From NCBI GenBank assembly GCA_030145035.1, contig JAQYWL010000318.1, forward strand, positions 1 to 7,648: a stretch of 7,648 nucleotides of DNA, given 5' to 3'. Positions 1-6,151 of the stretch are shown piece by piece (within the stretch, counting starts at the first letter, position 1; every line of letters starts with the position of its first letter). The notes beneath the pieces were generated by a model. It did no database searches. It saw only the letters and a list, made by a program, of their open reading frames with translations, and was not told the DNA's origin. The translations under genes and the position numbers were made by a program. The DNA is from Desulfobacteria bacterium (GTDB lineage: Bacteria > Desulfobacterota > Desulfobacteria > Desulfobacterales > C00003060).

Positions 1-118
1 CTATGAACAAGATGTGAGCCTGGCCAAGGCAATCGAGGAGGCGTGTGTGAAGTTTGACTTACCACCCAAGGATGCGGAATTCCTTATGCGCTTCTTTGCT
101 AAAAAGGACGAAGGGTAA
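1..118 (+). CDS. C-terminal end of an unidentified protein (partial)
   Basis: The frame starting at base 2 is open from the window edge to a TAA at 116-118. It gives 38 residues that begin YEQDVSLAKAIEEAC and end in a charged tail, FFAKKDEG. The composition is ordinary for a soluble, helical C-terminus, with alternating charged and hydrophobic residues. I do not recognise the family and assign no function. The gene runs in the same direction as mutL, but 331 bases of repeat-rich sequence separate them, so co-transcription is uncertain. Confidence that this is real coding sequence is moderate, because only the tail is visible. Confidence 0.55.
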   Translation, partial: YEQDVSLAKAIEEACVKFDLPPKDAEFLMRFFAKKDEG

Positions 119-135
119 CCGTTCAGGGGGGGCTT

Positions 136-405
136 TTATCTCTCGCAGAGCTCACAGAGGCTCAGAGTTCTTGAGGTGAATCCTTGAGAGGAGGATTCAC
201 CTCAAACTGTCATCCCGCTGCCGCGGGACATATCCGCTGACCATACATCCCTATCTCCATGATCAATGTTGGCATGCCCCAGATAACAAATGTCCGCCTG
301 AGGCGGACCGAGACTTTTGTCTGATTTTTCCCCTCAAAAAATCAGACAAATTACTTATCTCTCTGAGGCCTCTGTGGGCTCAAGCGACCAAAGGGAGCGG
401 GCGAG
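136..405 (+). repeat. Left arm of an inverted repeat flanking mutL, split by an insert
   Basis: Two blocks match the reverse complement of the region just after mutL. Block A (136-175) matches 2261-2300 over 40 bases with 3 mismatches (positions 145, 151, 170). Block B (343-405) matches 2198-2260 over 63 bases with 1 mismatch (position 390). In the right arm A and B are directly adjacent. Here 167 bases (176-342) lie between them. The blocks are rich in CTCTGAGG, CTCTGTG and CACAGAGG words. They have no plausible coding frame and look like copies of a dispersed intergenic element. Confidence 0.9.
171..350. repeat. Cluster of four hairpins splitting the left repeat arm
   Basis: Four perfect stems occur in a row. 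Stem 1 pairs 171-183 with 193-205 (13 bp, loop TTGAGAGGA). Stem 2 pairs 213-218 with 223-228 (6 bp, loop TGCC). Stem 3 pairs 292-298 with 302-308 (7 bp, GTCCGCC/GGCGGAC, loop TGA). Stem 4 pairs 316-329 with 337-350 (14 bp, loop CCCCTCA). The outer arms of stems 1 and 4 reach into the flanking repeat blocks A and B, so the segment carries inverted copies of its own borders. Stems 1 or 4 could end transcription of the upstream gene, but neither is followed by a clean T run. Confidence 0.8.
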
Positions 406-449
406 AGAACATTAACCCTGTAATCAGACACAAATGGTGGACTATTACG

Positions 450-2186
450 ATGTCCCAGATAAAAATCCTTCCTGAAGTCTTGTCCAACAAGATCGCTGCC
501 GGTGAGGTGGTTGAGCGTCCGGCCTCGGTTGTCAAAGAGCTTATGGAGAATGCCGTTGATGCCGAAAGCACCATGGTGGTGATGGAGATCAAAAAAGGTG
601 GACGTGCCCTTATTCGAGTCTCTGACAACGGCGTTGGCATGGGTCGTGACGATGCAATGCTATCCATAGAGCGCTATGCGACCAGCAAGATATCGAACGA
701 AAAAGATCTTTTTTCCATAGCCACACTCGGATTCAGGGGAGAGGCCCTTCCAAGCATAGCATCTGTTTCAGAAATGGAGATCGTGACTAGAGCAGCGTCA
801 TCTGAAGTGGGCACCAAAATCATTGTTGCAGGCGGAAAAATCAAGGAAGTTACCGAGATCGGGGCTCCCAGGGGAACGATGATCTCGGTGAATCGTTTGT
901 TTTTTAACACGCCTGCCAGGCGAAAGTACCTGAAGACGGAGCAGACCGAGATGGGCCACATCAGCGACACGGTTACACGCATGGCCCTTGCCTGGCCAGG
1001 CATCCACTTTAAGTTCTTACACAACGGAAGGGTGCTTGGAAACTGGAGTCCCACCCCAAATTCCCTTCATCGTATAGTAGATGTGTTAGGGGGAGATTTG
1101 GAAGACCGTTTATATGAAGTGGACTACAAGGGCGGCAACGTCCGGGTCCACGGGTTTGCGGCCTCTCCGGATATCTCGCGAACCACCTCCCGAGCATTAT
1201 ACCTTTACGTCAATGGACGGTTTGTCCGGGACAAGGTGCTCGACCATGCCGTCATGGAAGCCTATGCAGGGCGCCTGATGAAAGGGAAATTTCCCCTGGC
1301 GGTGATGTTCGTGAACCTCGCTCATGATCAGGTGGATGTGAATGTCCATCCCACCAAGAACTCGGTTCGGTTTGAAGCCCCAAAGCAGGTCCATGACGTT
1401 GTTGCAAGGGCTGTATCAGAAAGCCTGAAGAGATTCGATCGTCCCGGATGGGGGCAAACCCAAATTGTGAAACCAACGCAGCGACCGATCCCATACAGGC
1501 CTTCTCCACCTCGCGGAACAGTCAGTGAACCCAAATCCGAACTGACGTCTCGGACTTACAGCCACGCGCCCGAGGCCACGCCGCCCCTGTGGCCTGAAAA
1601 ACGCTTTGCCTCCCTCAGGATCATCGGCCAGCTCCACAATACTTACATCGTTTGCGAGTCTAATGACGGTCTGGTACTAATCGATCAGCATGCTGCCCAT
1701 GAGCGCGTTGTTTTCGAGTCCCTCAAGGCTGCCTACAGCAGCTCGGCTATTGCTACCCAGGGTATGTTGGTCCCTGAGACCCTCGAGTTGAATCATCGGG
1801 AATCCGGCATCCTACAAGCGCTTTTAGAAGAGCTGGGGGATATGGGCCTGGAAATAGAACCCTTTGGAGGCAATACTTACCTGATAAAGTCGGTCCCGGC
1901 GTTGCTGGCCGGCAGACCTATCGAGCCGCTAGTCATGGAGATTGTAGAAAAGGCGGCTGAGATCGGTCTTGCCTCCGGCCTGTATCGCGGCGTGGATGAG
2001 TGCTTAAGCATCATAGCCTGTCACGGTGCCATAAGGGCAAATCAAAAGCTTGCGGACGAACAGATGAAGGCCCTGTTGGAACAACTCGATACCCTCGAAC
2101 ATGCCTCCCGTTGTCCTCACGGCCGCCCAACCTATGTTCACCGAACCCTGCGCCAGGTGGAAAAGGATTTTAAGCGGATTGTTTGA
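450..2186 (+). CDS. mutL: DNA mismatch repair protein MutL (nicking type)
   Basis: MutL is the GHKL-ATPase matchmaker of mismatch repair, coupling MutS to downstream processing of the new strand. The 578 residues are full length for the family. The ATPase part shows the AAGEVVERPASVVKEL block with E30 and N34 (matching E. coli E29 and N33), DNGVGM at 59-64, ATSKI at 77-81 and GFRGEALPSIASV from 94. A proline-rich linker covers about 340-388. The C-terminal dimerisation domain carries the metal-binding endonuclease motif DQHAAHERVVFE at 412-423, ACH at 523-525 and CPHGRP at 555-560. E. coli MutL lacks this nuclease set, so this protein probably nicks DNA itself, as in methyl-independent repair. 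The ATG start is fixed by the conserved N-terminus; a weak GGTGG lies 9 bases upstream. The gene stands alone between inverted repeats. Assignment is near certain. Confidence 0.98.
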   Translation: MSQIKILPEVLSNKIAAGEVVERPASVVKELMENAVDAESTMVVMEIKKGGRALIRVSDNGVGMGRDDAMLSIERYATSKISNEKDLFSIATLGFRGEALPSIASVSEMEIVTRAASSEVGTKIIVAGGKIKEVTEIGAPRGTMISVNRLFFNTPARRKYLKTEQTEMGHISDTVTRMALAWPGIHFKFLHNGRVLGNWSPTPNSLHRIVDVLGGDLEDRLYEVDYKGGNVRVHGFAASPDISRTTSRALYLYVNGRFVRDKVLDHAVMEAYAGRLMKGKFPLAVMFVNLAHDQVDVNVHPTKNSVRFEAPKQVHDVVARAVSESLKRFDRPGWGQTQIVKPTQRPIPYRPSPPRGTVSEPKSELTSRTYSHAPEATPPLWPEKRFASLRIIGQLHNTYIVCESNDGLVLIDQHAAHERVVFESLKAAYSSSAIATQGMLVPETLELNHRESGILQALLEELGDMGLEIEPFGGNTYLIKSVPALLAGRPIEPLVMEIVEKAAEIGLASGLYRGVDECLSIIACHGAIRANQKLADEQMKALLEQLDTLEHASRCPHGRPTYVHRTLRQVEKDFKRIV

Positions 2187-2197
2187 TTAACGGGCCC

Positions 2198-2300
2198 CTC
2201 GCCCGCTCCCTTCGGTCGCTTGAGCCCACAGAGGCCTCAGAGAGATAAGTAATTTGTCTGCTCAAAAACTCTGAGCCTCTGTGATCTCTGTGAGAGATAA
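2198..2300 (-). repeat. Right arm of the inverted repeat flanking mutL (uninterrupted)
   Basis: This 103-base stretch starts 11 bases after the mutL stop codon. Its reverse complement equals blocks A and B of the left arm joined without a gap (A at 2261-2300, B at 2198-2260), with 4 mismatches in 103 bases. It fills most of the space between the converging mutL and the cysteine-cluster gene. It is probably a second copy of a dispersed non-coding element inserted in the opposite orientation. No transposase or target-site duplication is evident. Confidence 0.9.
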
Positions 2301-2355
2301 GATCACGTATGCTAGCCAGTTCCGATCCTTTCAGGGTTACAGTTGGGCCACCCTT

Positions 2356-2973
2356 TTATCTGCTCTTTTTGCTGGCCGAGCTCTTTACCCTCAAGAGGCC
2401 GGGGCTGTTATGGAAATACATCAGGCTGGAGGAATATCCTGCCCGGATAAAACAGGTCTCCAGGTCATCAAAAAGGACAGGGCGATCTGGCCAGGTGTAT
2501 CTTTTTTCTCTGCGTTTTAGTCTTTGCCACTCTTTCAACGCCGAGGGATCTTTGTCAAACAGCGTTTTCCTGGCATGCTCGCAGAGAAACATTTCGCACA
2601 CGATCGGCTTTATTCGCCAAATGCAACCCCTTTTTCCAAGATAGACACACTTGGTGCCGAGGCCTGGAAGGCTAAGGACTCGAAGCAGCCGGTCAATCTC
2701 TTCGGCTGACGATATCAGGACATTGATGACCACGTCAGCAAAAAACGTTGTAATCCCTTCACGACTGCAGCATGCACTATAATGGTCTTGGTAGCACTTC
2801 TGAGTGCAGATTTGCGAAAAATAGTCTTGCAAGAACTGGTCTGCTTCTTTTCTAAATCGGACATAGTTTCTTATCCTTGTCTTCAACTCTGCCAGTCCAG
2901 AAGGCGAAAGCGTTTTGAGGTGGCGGCGCACCAACACAATCGCTTCTGACTGTTCCCGGTTATACTCGCTCAT
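2356..2973 (-). CDS. YkgJ-like cysteine-cluster protein of unknown function
   Basis: The 205-residue product has no signal peptide or membrane segment, so it is probably cytoplasmic. Residues 1-50 are helical and charged. Cysteines then fall in two groups: C56-x3-C60-x7-C68-C69, and C109-x7-C117-x8-C126-x4-C131. The second group, with KCVYLGKRGCIWRIKPIVCE, resembles the YkgJ/UPF0153 putative metal-chelating pattern, where a CPFL segment, a GC and a RPxxCR motif follow each other and an earlier group ends in CC. Binding of zinc or an iron-sulfur cluster is inferred; the biochemical role of this family is not established. The ATG at 2973 is supported by GAAAGG five bases upstream. It converges with mutL across the repeat arm. 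No partner gene lies beside it. Family placement is moderate and rests on cysteine spacing alone. Confidence 0.75.
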   Translation of the reverse strand: MSEYNREQSEAIVLVRRHLKTLSPSGLAELKTRIRNYVRFRKEADQFLQDYFSQICTQKCYQDHYSACCSREGITTFFADVVINVLISSAEEIDRLLRVLSLPGLGTKCVYLGKRGCIWRIKPIVCEMFLCEHARKTLFDKDPSALKEWQRLKRREKRYTWPDRPVLFDDLETCFIRAGYSSSLMYFHNSPGLLRVKSSASKKSR

Positions 2974-3014
2974 GCACCTTTCAAATCCCGGAGAGATATC
3001 CCCTGTTCAGCGTG

Positions 3015-3044
3015 ATAGTAACACAAAGTTTTTTTCCTTCACAA
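3015..3044 (-). promoter_or_regulatory. Possible sigma-70 promoter for the cysteine-cluster gene
   Basis: Reading the minus strand, TTGTGA (3044-3039) is followed after 18 bases by TACTAT (3020-3015). Each hexamer matches the consensus at 4 of 6 positions. The -10 ends 41 bases before the ATG at 2973. It is a weak match in AT-rich DNA and could be chance. Confidence 0.3.
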
Positions 3045-3083
3045 GCCGTCTTTGTAAATTTACATAAAACCACCTCTTGTGAA
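3038..3083. promoter_or_regulatory. Nested palindromes, possible operator
   Basis: TGTAAATTTACA (3053-3064) is a perfect 12-bp palindrome. It lies inside an 8-bp inverted repeat, TTCACAAG (3038-3045) and CTTGTGAA (3076-3083), with nearly the same centre. It sits just upstream of the candidate promoter for the cysteine-cluster gene, where an activator or repressor site would be expected. The regulator is not identifiable. Confidence 0.35.
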
Positions 3084-3146
3084 ACCATGCATGAGTCCTT
3101 GACGCCACGCCAAAAGACTATTAAAGTATCAGAGATCCTGATCCCA

Positions 3147-3162
3147 TATTGAAATTTCAATA
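3147..3162. promoter_or_regulatory. Perfect 16-bp palindrome
   Basis: TATTGAAATTTCAATA reads the same on both strands. It lies 174 bases upstream of the start of the cysteine-cluster gene, in an AT-rich gene-free stretch. It could be a protein-binding site, but nothing beyond the symmetry supports this. Confidence 0.3.
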
Positions 3163-3190
3163 GGTTACGAATGTTACCCGGATTATTGAT

Positions 3191-3337
3191 TGATACCGGC
3201 GGCGGAGTAATGGAGTAATGGAGTGTTGGAGTAATGATTGGAAAAACATGAATACCTTGAAAATCCAGTACTCCAGTACTCCAGTACTCCAACAAGTTAT
3301 GTGCCTCAATGTACAAAATTGCATTAAATCGGTATCA
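3191..3337. repeat. Array of 8-bp repeats in both orientations
   Basis: Four tandem octamers of type GGAGTAAT occupy 3204-3235 (the third reads GGAGTGTT). Three exact CCAGTACT octamers occupy 3265-3288, nearly the reverse complement of the first set with about one mismatch per unit, so the region could fold into a long imperfect hairpin. An outer 8-bp inverted repeat, TGATACCG (3191-3198) and CGGTATCA (3330-3337), brackets the array and may mark the element's ends. Arrays like this create spurious translations of the LEYWSTG type, which I recall as frequent in repeat-rich delta-proteobacterial contigs. I call it non-coding. Confidence 0.75.
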
Positions 3338-3356
3338 GATAGAATTCCGAGAGATC

Positions 3357-3458
3357 ATGAGTTCTGAGTATATGGACTCTTAGTTCGTTCATTGTGATGC
3401 ACAAAATCCCATTACTGCAAACTTTTGTATGAGCTGCGGGGAAAAGCTCAACACTTAA
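3357..3458 (+). pseudogene. Remnant of a small zinc-ribbon protein with in-frame TAG
   Basis: In one + frame, ATG at 3357 opens eight codons (MSSEYMDS), a TAG follows at 3381-3383, and the frame continues as FVHCDAQNPITANFCMSC then GEKLNT to TAA at 3456-3458. The part after the TAG matches the familiar short zinc-ribbon pattern CxxCGxxNPxxAxFCxxCGxxL. The first cysteine is F here (TTC, one base from TGC) and the first knuckle glycine is D, while the second knuckle C-x2-C is intact. The stop plus loss of a ligand suggest decay. It lies 49 bases before the next + strand gene. Alternatives are a chance frame or a shorter product starting elsewhere. The residue pattern is strong enough that chance seems unlikely. 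Confidence 0.5.
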
Positions 3459-3507
3459 GTTCATTAAATCACGTTCCCTTTGATAAGCCAATGGTTGGGA
3501 GGATATC

Positions 3508-4062
3508 GTGTCGACACATCATGTGATTTTGGGGGAAACCGTCGATTACATCACCGGCCGCACCATCGTGGATACCCATGACGAACGGGCCAGACAGAAG
3601 ATTGCCCGGTTCCTTGTAGAGGAAAAAGGCTATTCAAGAGATGATATCGAGGTCCGGCGCGAAATACCGCTGAATGTGGACGGCAACAGGGCAACTGCCA
3701 GGGTCGATTTTGTCATCTGTGTAGACGGCAAGGCCTTTGCCATCATCATCTTTGGACCTGGTTCCCTGGTGAGCCGGGAACGCTCCGCACTGGCTGCGGC
3801 AAGGCTGGTTGAAAGGTACGCAGTTCCCTTTGCCGTAGTAACCAACGGAGAGAACGCGGAAGTACTGGAAACAAAATCGGGCCAGGTCATTGCTGAAGGG
3901 CTGGAAGCCATCCCCTCAAAGGGGGAAGCACTGGAAAAAATGGGGGCCCTGACCTTTGAGAAGGTTCCGGAAAAGAGATTGGAAAAGGAGAAAAGAATCC
4001 TTTACGTGTTTGATGTTCTATCAGAGCGGGAATGTGACGAATTTACCTGCTCACTGTACTGA
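3508..4062 (+). CDS. HsdR N-terminal-like (HSDR_N_2) protein, probably nuclease-dead
   Basis: The 184 residues resemble the stand-alone domain related to the N-terminus of type I restriction HsdR subunits, a PD-(D/E)xK nuclease fold. Visible landmarks are DYITGR (13-18), an ERARQ segment (26-30), VEEKGY (37-42), VDFVI (66-70) and the conserved tract GSLVSRERSALAAARL (85-100) followed by VVTNGENAEVL (110-120). D67 can serve as the fold's acidic residue. The strand that should carry (D/E)xK reads AFAIIIFGPG (76-85), with no acidic residue or lysine, so cleavage is unlikely. Two cysteines near the end (C176, C181) could bind metal. The start is GTG with GGGAGGA four bases upstream; no methionine exists before M145. 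No methylase or specificity subunit is present, so it is not a restriction system here. Function is unknown. Confidence 0.8.
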   Translation: MSTHHVILGETVDYITGRTIVDTHDERARQKIARFLVEEKGYSRDDIEVRREIPLNVDGNRATARVDFVICVDGKAFAIIIFGPGSLVSRERSALAAARLVERYAVPFAVVTNGENAEVLETKSGQVIAEGLEAIPSKGEALEKMGALTFEKVPEKRLEKEKRILYVFDVLSERECDEFTCSLY

Positions 4063-4067
4063 TACAA

Positions 4068-4094
4068 GGGGGCATTCCTTGAGCTAGAGCCCCC
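4068..4094. terminator. Stem-loop between converging genes, possible terminator
   Basis: GGGGGC (4068-4073) pairs with GCCCCC (4089-4094) around a 15-base loop, starting 5 bases after the stop of the HsdR-N-like gene and 51 bases beyond the stop of the radical SAM gene on the other strand. The position suits a shared terminator. Neither side has a clear T run directly after the stem, so the call is weak. Confidence 0.35.
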
Positions 4095-4144
4095 ACCCGT
4101 AAGCTGCGGCTGTCTGCCTTGCCCCACACCTTTTTCAATAAAAG

Positions 4145-5116
4145 TTACATAATTTGCTTGTGTCTTATACTTGATAGGCGTAAAGCCCAGTCAGGTAAAT
4201 GATCAATATTGAATGAAGTTAATATATTGAAAAGGTTCCAAAAATGTACGGAGGCCCGGTCCAGTTCAAATCCGAGGGTGGCCTCCAGTCCACACATCAT
4301 ATCACAGGCTTCGCAATTTGGCTTCTCTGCCGGCTCTACTGTGCACCCGTGGGTGATGGTTCCATCCGCAGTCACCAGGAGCAGAAGCCAGGGATAGCAT
4401 AGCTTGTCTGGTTGACCGACAGCCCGCAAATAGGAATCAGAGCTGACAATCTTAGGGTATTTTTGTTTTAAATCCAGTACTTGACGAGCGCAGGAGATTC
4501 TTTCTTCTTTGGATAGTGTAAGTTGGCTTACATCCTGGTAGGGGTACATAAAATTGAATATCAAACCCTTCAAGCTGGTTGATGATAGCTCCCGGCACAT
4601 TGCTTCAATCTCAGCAGCATTGACTTTTGATAATGTCGTTATGGAATAAGTGTTTTTATCCGGGTAATCACGCAGGGTATCCATAATTCTTCGATAGGTA
4701 CCTTTTCCCCGAATATTGTCATGTGATTTCTCTGTACCGTCAATGCTTATCCATATGGCATCCAGATCAAAATCGGGCAATTTCCTGGTGCCGTTAGTAA
4801 ACAGTACACAAACCATTCCCTTGTTCTTAATGTGCTTTACAATTTCTGCCAGATCTTTTCTTAATGTGGGCTCACCTCCTTCAACGAATACAACAAAACA
4901 GCCGCGTTTATAGATGATGTCGATGATATTTTTCCAACTATCCAAAGGCAGATCATGGGTAACTTTATTAACCCATGTGCAATGAGCGCAATGCAAATTA
5001 CAGCGCTGAGTTATCTTGATGGAAGCTACTACCGGCGAGGAGTCAGAAAAAAGAACGTACCTTAACCTACGATACATAAGATAGAGAATATCTAAAACCG
5101 AATTGTTAAACGTCAA
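4145..5116 (-). CDS. Radical SAM protein B (second gene of a paralogous pair)
   Basis: This 323-residue protein belongs to the radical SAM superfamily, which cleaves S-adenosylmethionine to start radical chemistry. QRCNLHCAHC gives the [4Fe-4S]-binding CxxxCxxC (C39, C43, C46). EGGEP (79-83) is the SAM-binding GGE motif, and FTNGT (106-110) and SIDG (124-127) are typical core strands. After the barrel come C240, C258, C268, C271 and C275, spaced like a SPASM/twitch auxiliary iron-sulfur site but not a textbook match. The product is shared in plan with the gene upstream (HDxIRGKG in both). The TTG start at 5116 is favoured because AAAGGA lies 10 bases upstream, inside the end of the preceding gene; ATG at 5077 is a weaker alternative without a ribosome site. 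Substrate is unknown: peptide modification or a small-molecule role are both possible. Confidence 0.88.
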   Translation of the reverse strand: MTFNNSVLDILYLMYRRLRYVLFSDSSPVVASIKITQRCNLHCAHCTWVNKVTHDLPLDSWKNIIDIIYKRGCFVVFVEGGEPTLRKDLAEIVKHIKNKGMVCVLFTNGTRKLPDFDLDAIWISIDGTEKSHDNIRGKGTYRRIMDTLRDYPDKNTYSITTLSKVNAAEIEAMCRELSSTSLKGLIFNFMYPYQDVSQLTLSKEERISCARQVLDLKQKYPKIVSSDSYLRAVGQPDKLCYPWLLLLVTADGTITHGCTVEPAEKPNCEACDMMCGLEATLGFELDRASVHFWNLFNILTSFNIDHLPDWALRLSSIRHKQIM

Positions 5117-5123
5117 AGAAATT

Positions 5124-6125
5124 CTATCCTTTCACTTTTTTTCTTGCTCTATACTTTATGATGTAGTCCACAAGATGGTTGTAGGGCATCTCCCAGTAAT
5201 CGCGGTAAGACATTCTGCAGGTTTCAAAATCCCCATCCTTTATGGCGTGCATGAGCGGAACCTGGCTGCAGCCGCAATGCTTACAGTCAGCCTCGGCTCC
5301 ATAAGCACAGTGATACTTATATTGACCGTCTGCGGCGTAGAATTCAAACAGTTTTTTGGTAATACATTTTTCAACTGAATTCCAGCAGTTCAACCCCCCA
5401 TCAGTTTTCACATAATAAGCAACCCGTTGGGTGAAGAAAATTTTCTCTCCAAATTCCTGGCGGTAGCCAACAATTTCATCCACCACACTATCTCTTTCCT
5501 TTAGAGGGATGGCCTCTTTGTTATCATCATCGGGGGAGACGCCGGGACAATAAAAGCAGAAAAAGATTCCTCGCACATTCTTGCGGTGAATAAAGTTCTC
5601 TATCGTTTCTCTTAATTGAAAGCGGTTTGATTGGCATACGGTAATGTGAATCATGACTTTTGTCGATTGCTGATCCAGTATGTCGGTGACCTTCCTGAAA
5701 ACTCCCTTGCCCCTCAACTTGTCATGAATTGCTTCTGGCCCATCAATAGAAAGGGAGTACAGAGCGTTATTTACCGGAGGATATCCAAGGGTACCGTTGG
5801 TAAAGATCATAACAAAGTCAAAGATCCTTCCGGCTTCCGCACAGATTTCCGGTCGCAGCAACGGTTCACCTCCTAACAGGTAAACAATCTTTAACCCTTT
5901 GCGCCGCAATTTTTTCATAAATTCCACCATCTGCTTATCGTCCAGATCCGGATTTTTCTTCTGCCGATACCAGTAGCAGTGGCTACAGCGGAGATTGCAG
6001 CGGTTGGTTATATCTATTCCCCCGCCGAAGAGGGTTTCTTGAGCCAGAATCTTTTGGAAATTCCAGGCGGTATGACAACGTCGTAATGTTTGTCGCAAAA
6101 GAAGCACTCTCGTCCGAATTGGCAA
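5124..6125 (-). CDS. Radical SAM protein A (first gene of a paralogous pair)
   Basis: The 333-residue product carries NRCNLRCSHC (C43, C47, C50), LLGGEP (83-88), FTNGT (108-112) and SIDG (126-129), the standard radical SAM core. The C-terminal part has C247, C254, C273, C281, C284 and C286, with a CKHCGC cluster, so one or more auxiliary iron-sulfur clusters are likely. It aligns along its length with the next gene, including HDKLRGKG here against HDNIRGKG there, but the C-terminal cysteine layouts differ, suggesting divergence after duplication. It ends 7 bases before the next gene and carries that gene's ribosome site in its last codons. The TTG start at 6125 gives an N-terminus like that of its partner but has no good Shine-Dalgarno. 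GTG at 6107, with GGA five bases upstream, is a real alternative. No precursor peptide is visible beside it. Substrate is unknown. Confidence 0.87.
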   Translation of the reverse strand: MPIRTRVLLLRQTLRRCHTAWNFQKILAQETLFGGGIDITNRCNLRCSHCYWYRQKKNPDLDDKQMVEFMKKLRRKGLKIVYLLGGEPLLRPEICAEAGRIFDFVMIFTNGTLGYPPVNNALYSLSIDGPEAIHDKLRGKGVFRKVTDILDQQSTKVMIHITVCQSNRFQLRETIENFIHRKNVRGIFFCFYCPGVSPDDDNKEAIPLKERDSVVDEIVGYRQEFGEKIFFTQRVAYYVKTDGGLNCWNSVEKCITKKLFEFYAADGQYKYHCAYGAEADCKHCGCSQVPLMHAIKDGDFETCRMSYRDYWEMPYNHLVDYIIKYRARKKVKG

Positions 6126-6151
6126 TTATTTAGTGCCAATCCGGAAATACC

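Noticed and set aside
2281..2709. Three overlapping + strand open frames (2281-2520, 2309-2644, 2524-2709)
   Set aside because: They lie antisense to the cysteine-cluster gene, which has family-like motifs and a good ribosome site. The first begins inside the repeat arm.
3204..3288. CRISPR array
   Set aside because: The units are 8 bp, directly tandem and in two orientations, without spacers. There are no cas genes.
2981..3316. Minus-strand 111-codon frame with a LLEYWSTGVL segment
   Set aside because: The middle is a translation of the 8-bp repeat array. The composition is low-complexity and no domain is visible.
3508..4062. Part of a type I restriction-modification locus
   Set aside because: There is no methylase, specificity subunit or helicase part nearby, the protein is complete at 184 residues, and its nuclease residues are missing.
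4145..6125. RiPP biosynthesis cluster
   Set aside because: The radical SAM pair invites this idea, but no precursor-like short gene, peptidase or transporter is found beside it. The gaps on both sides hold repeats or a terminator-like stem.
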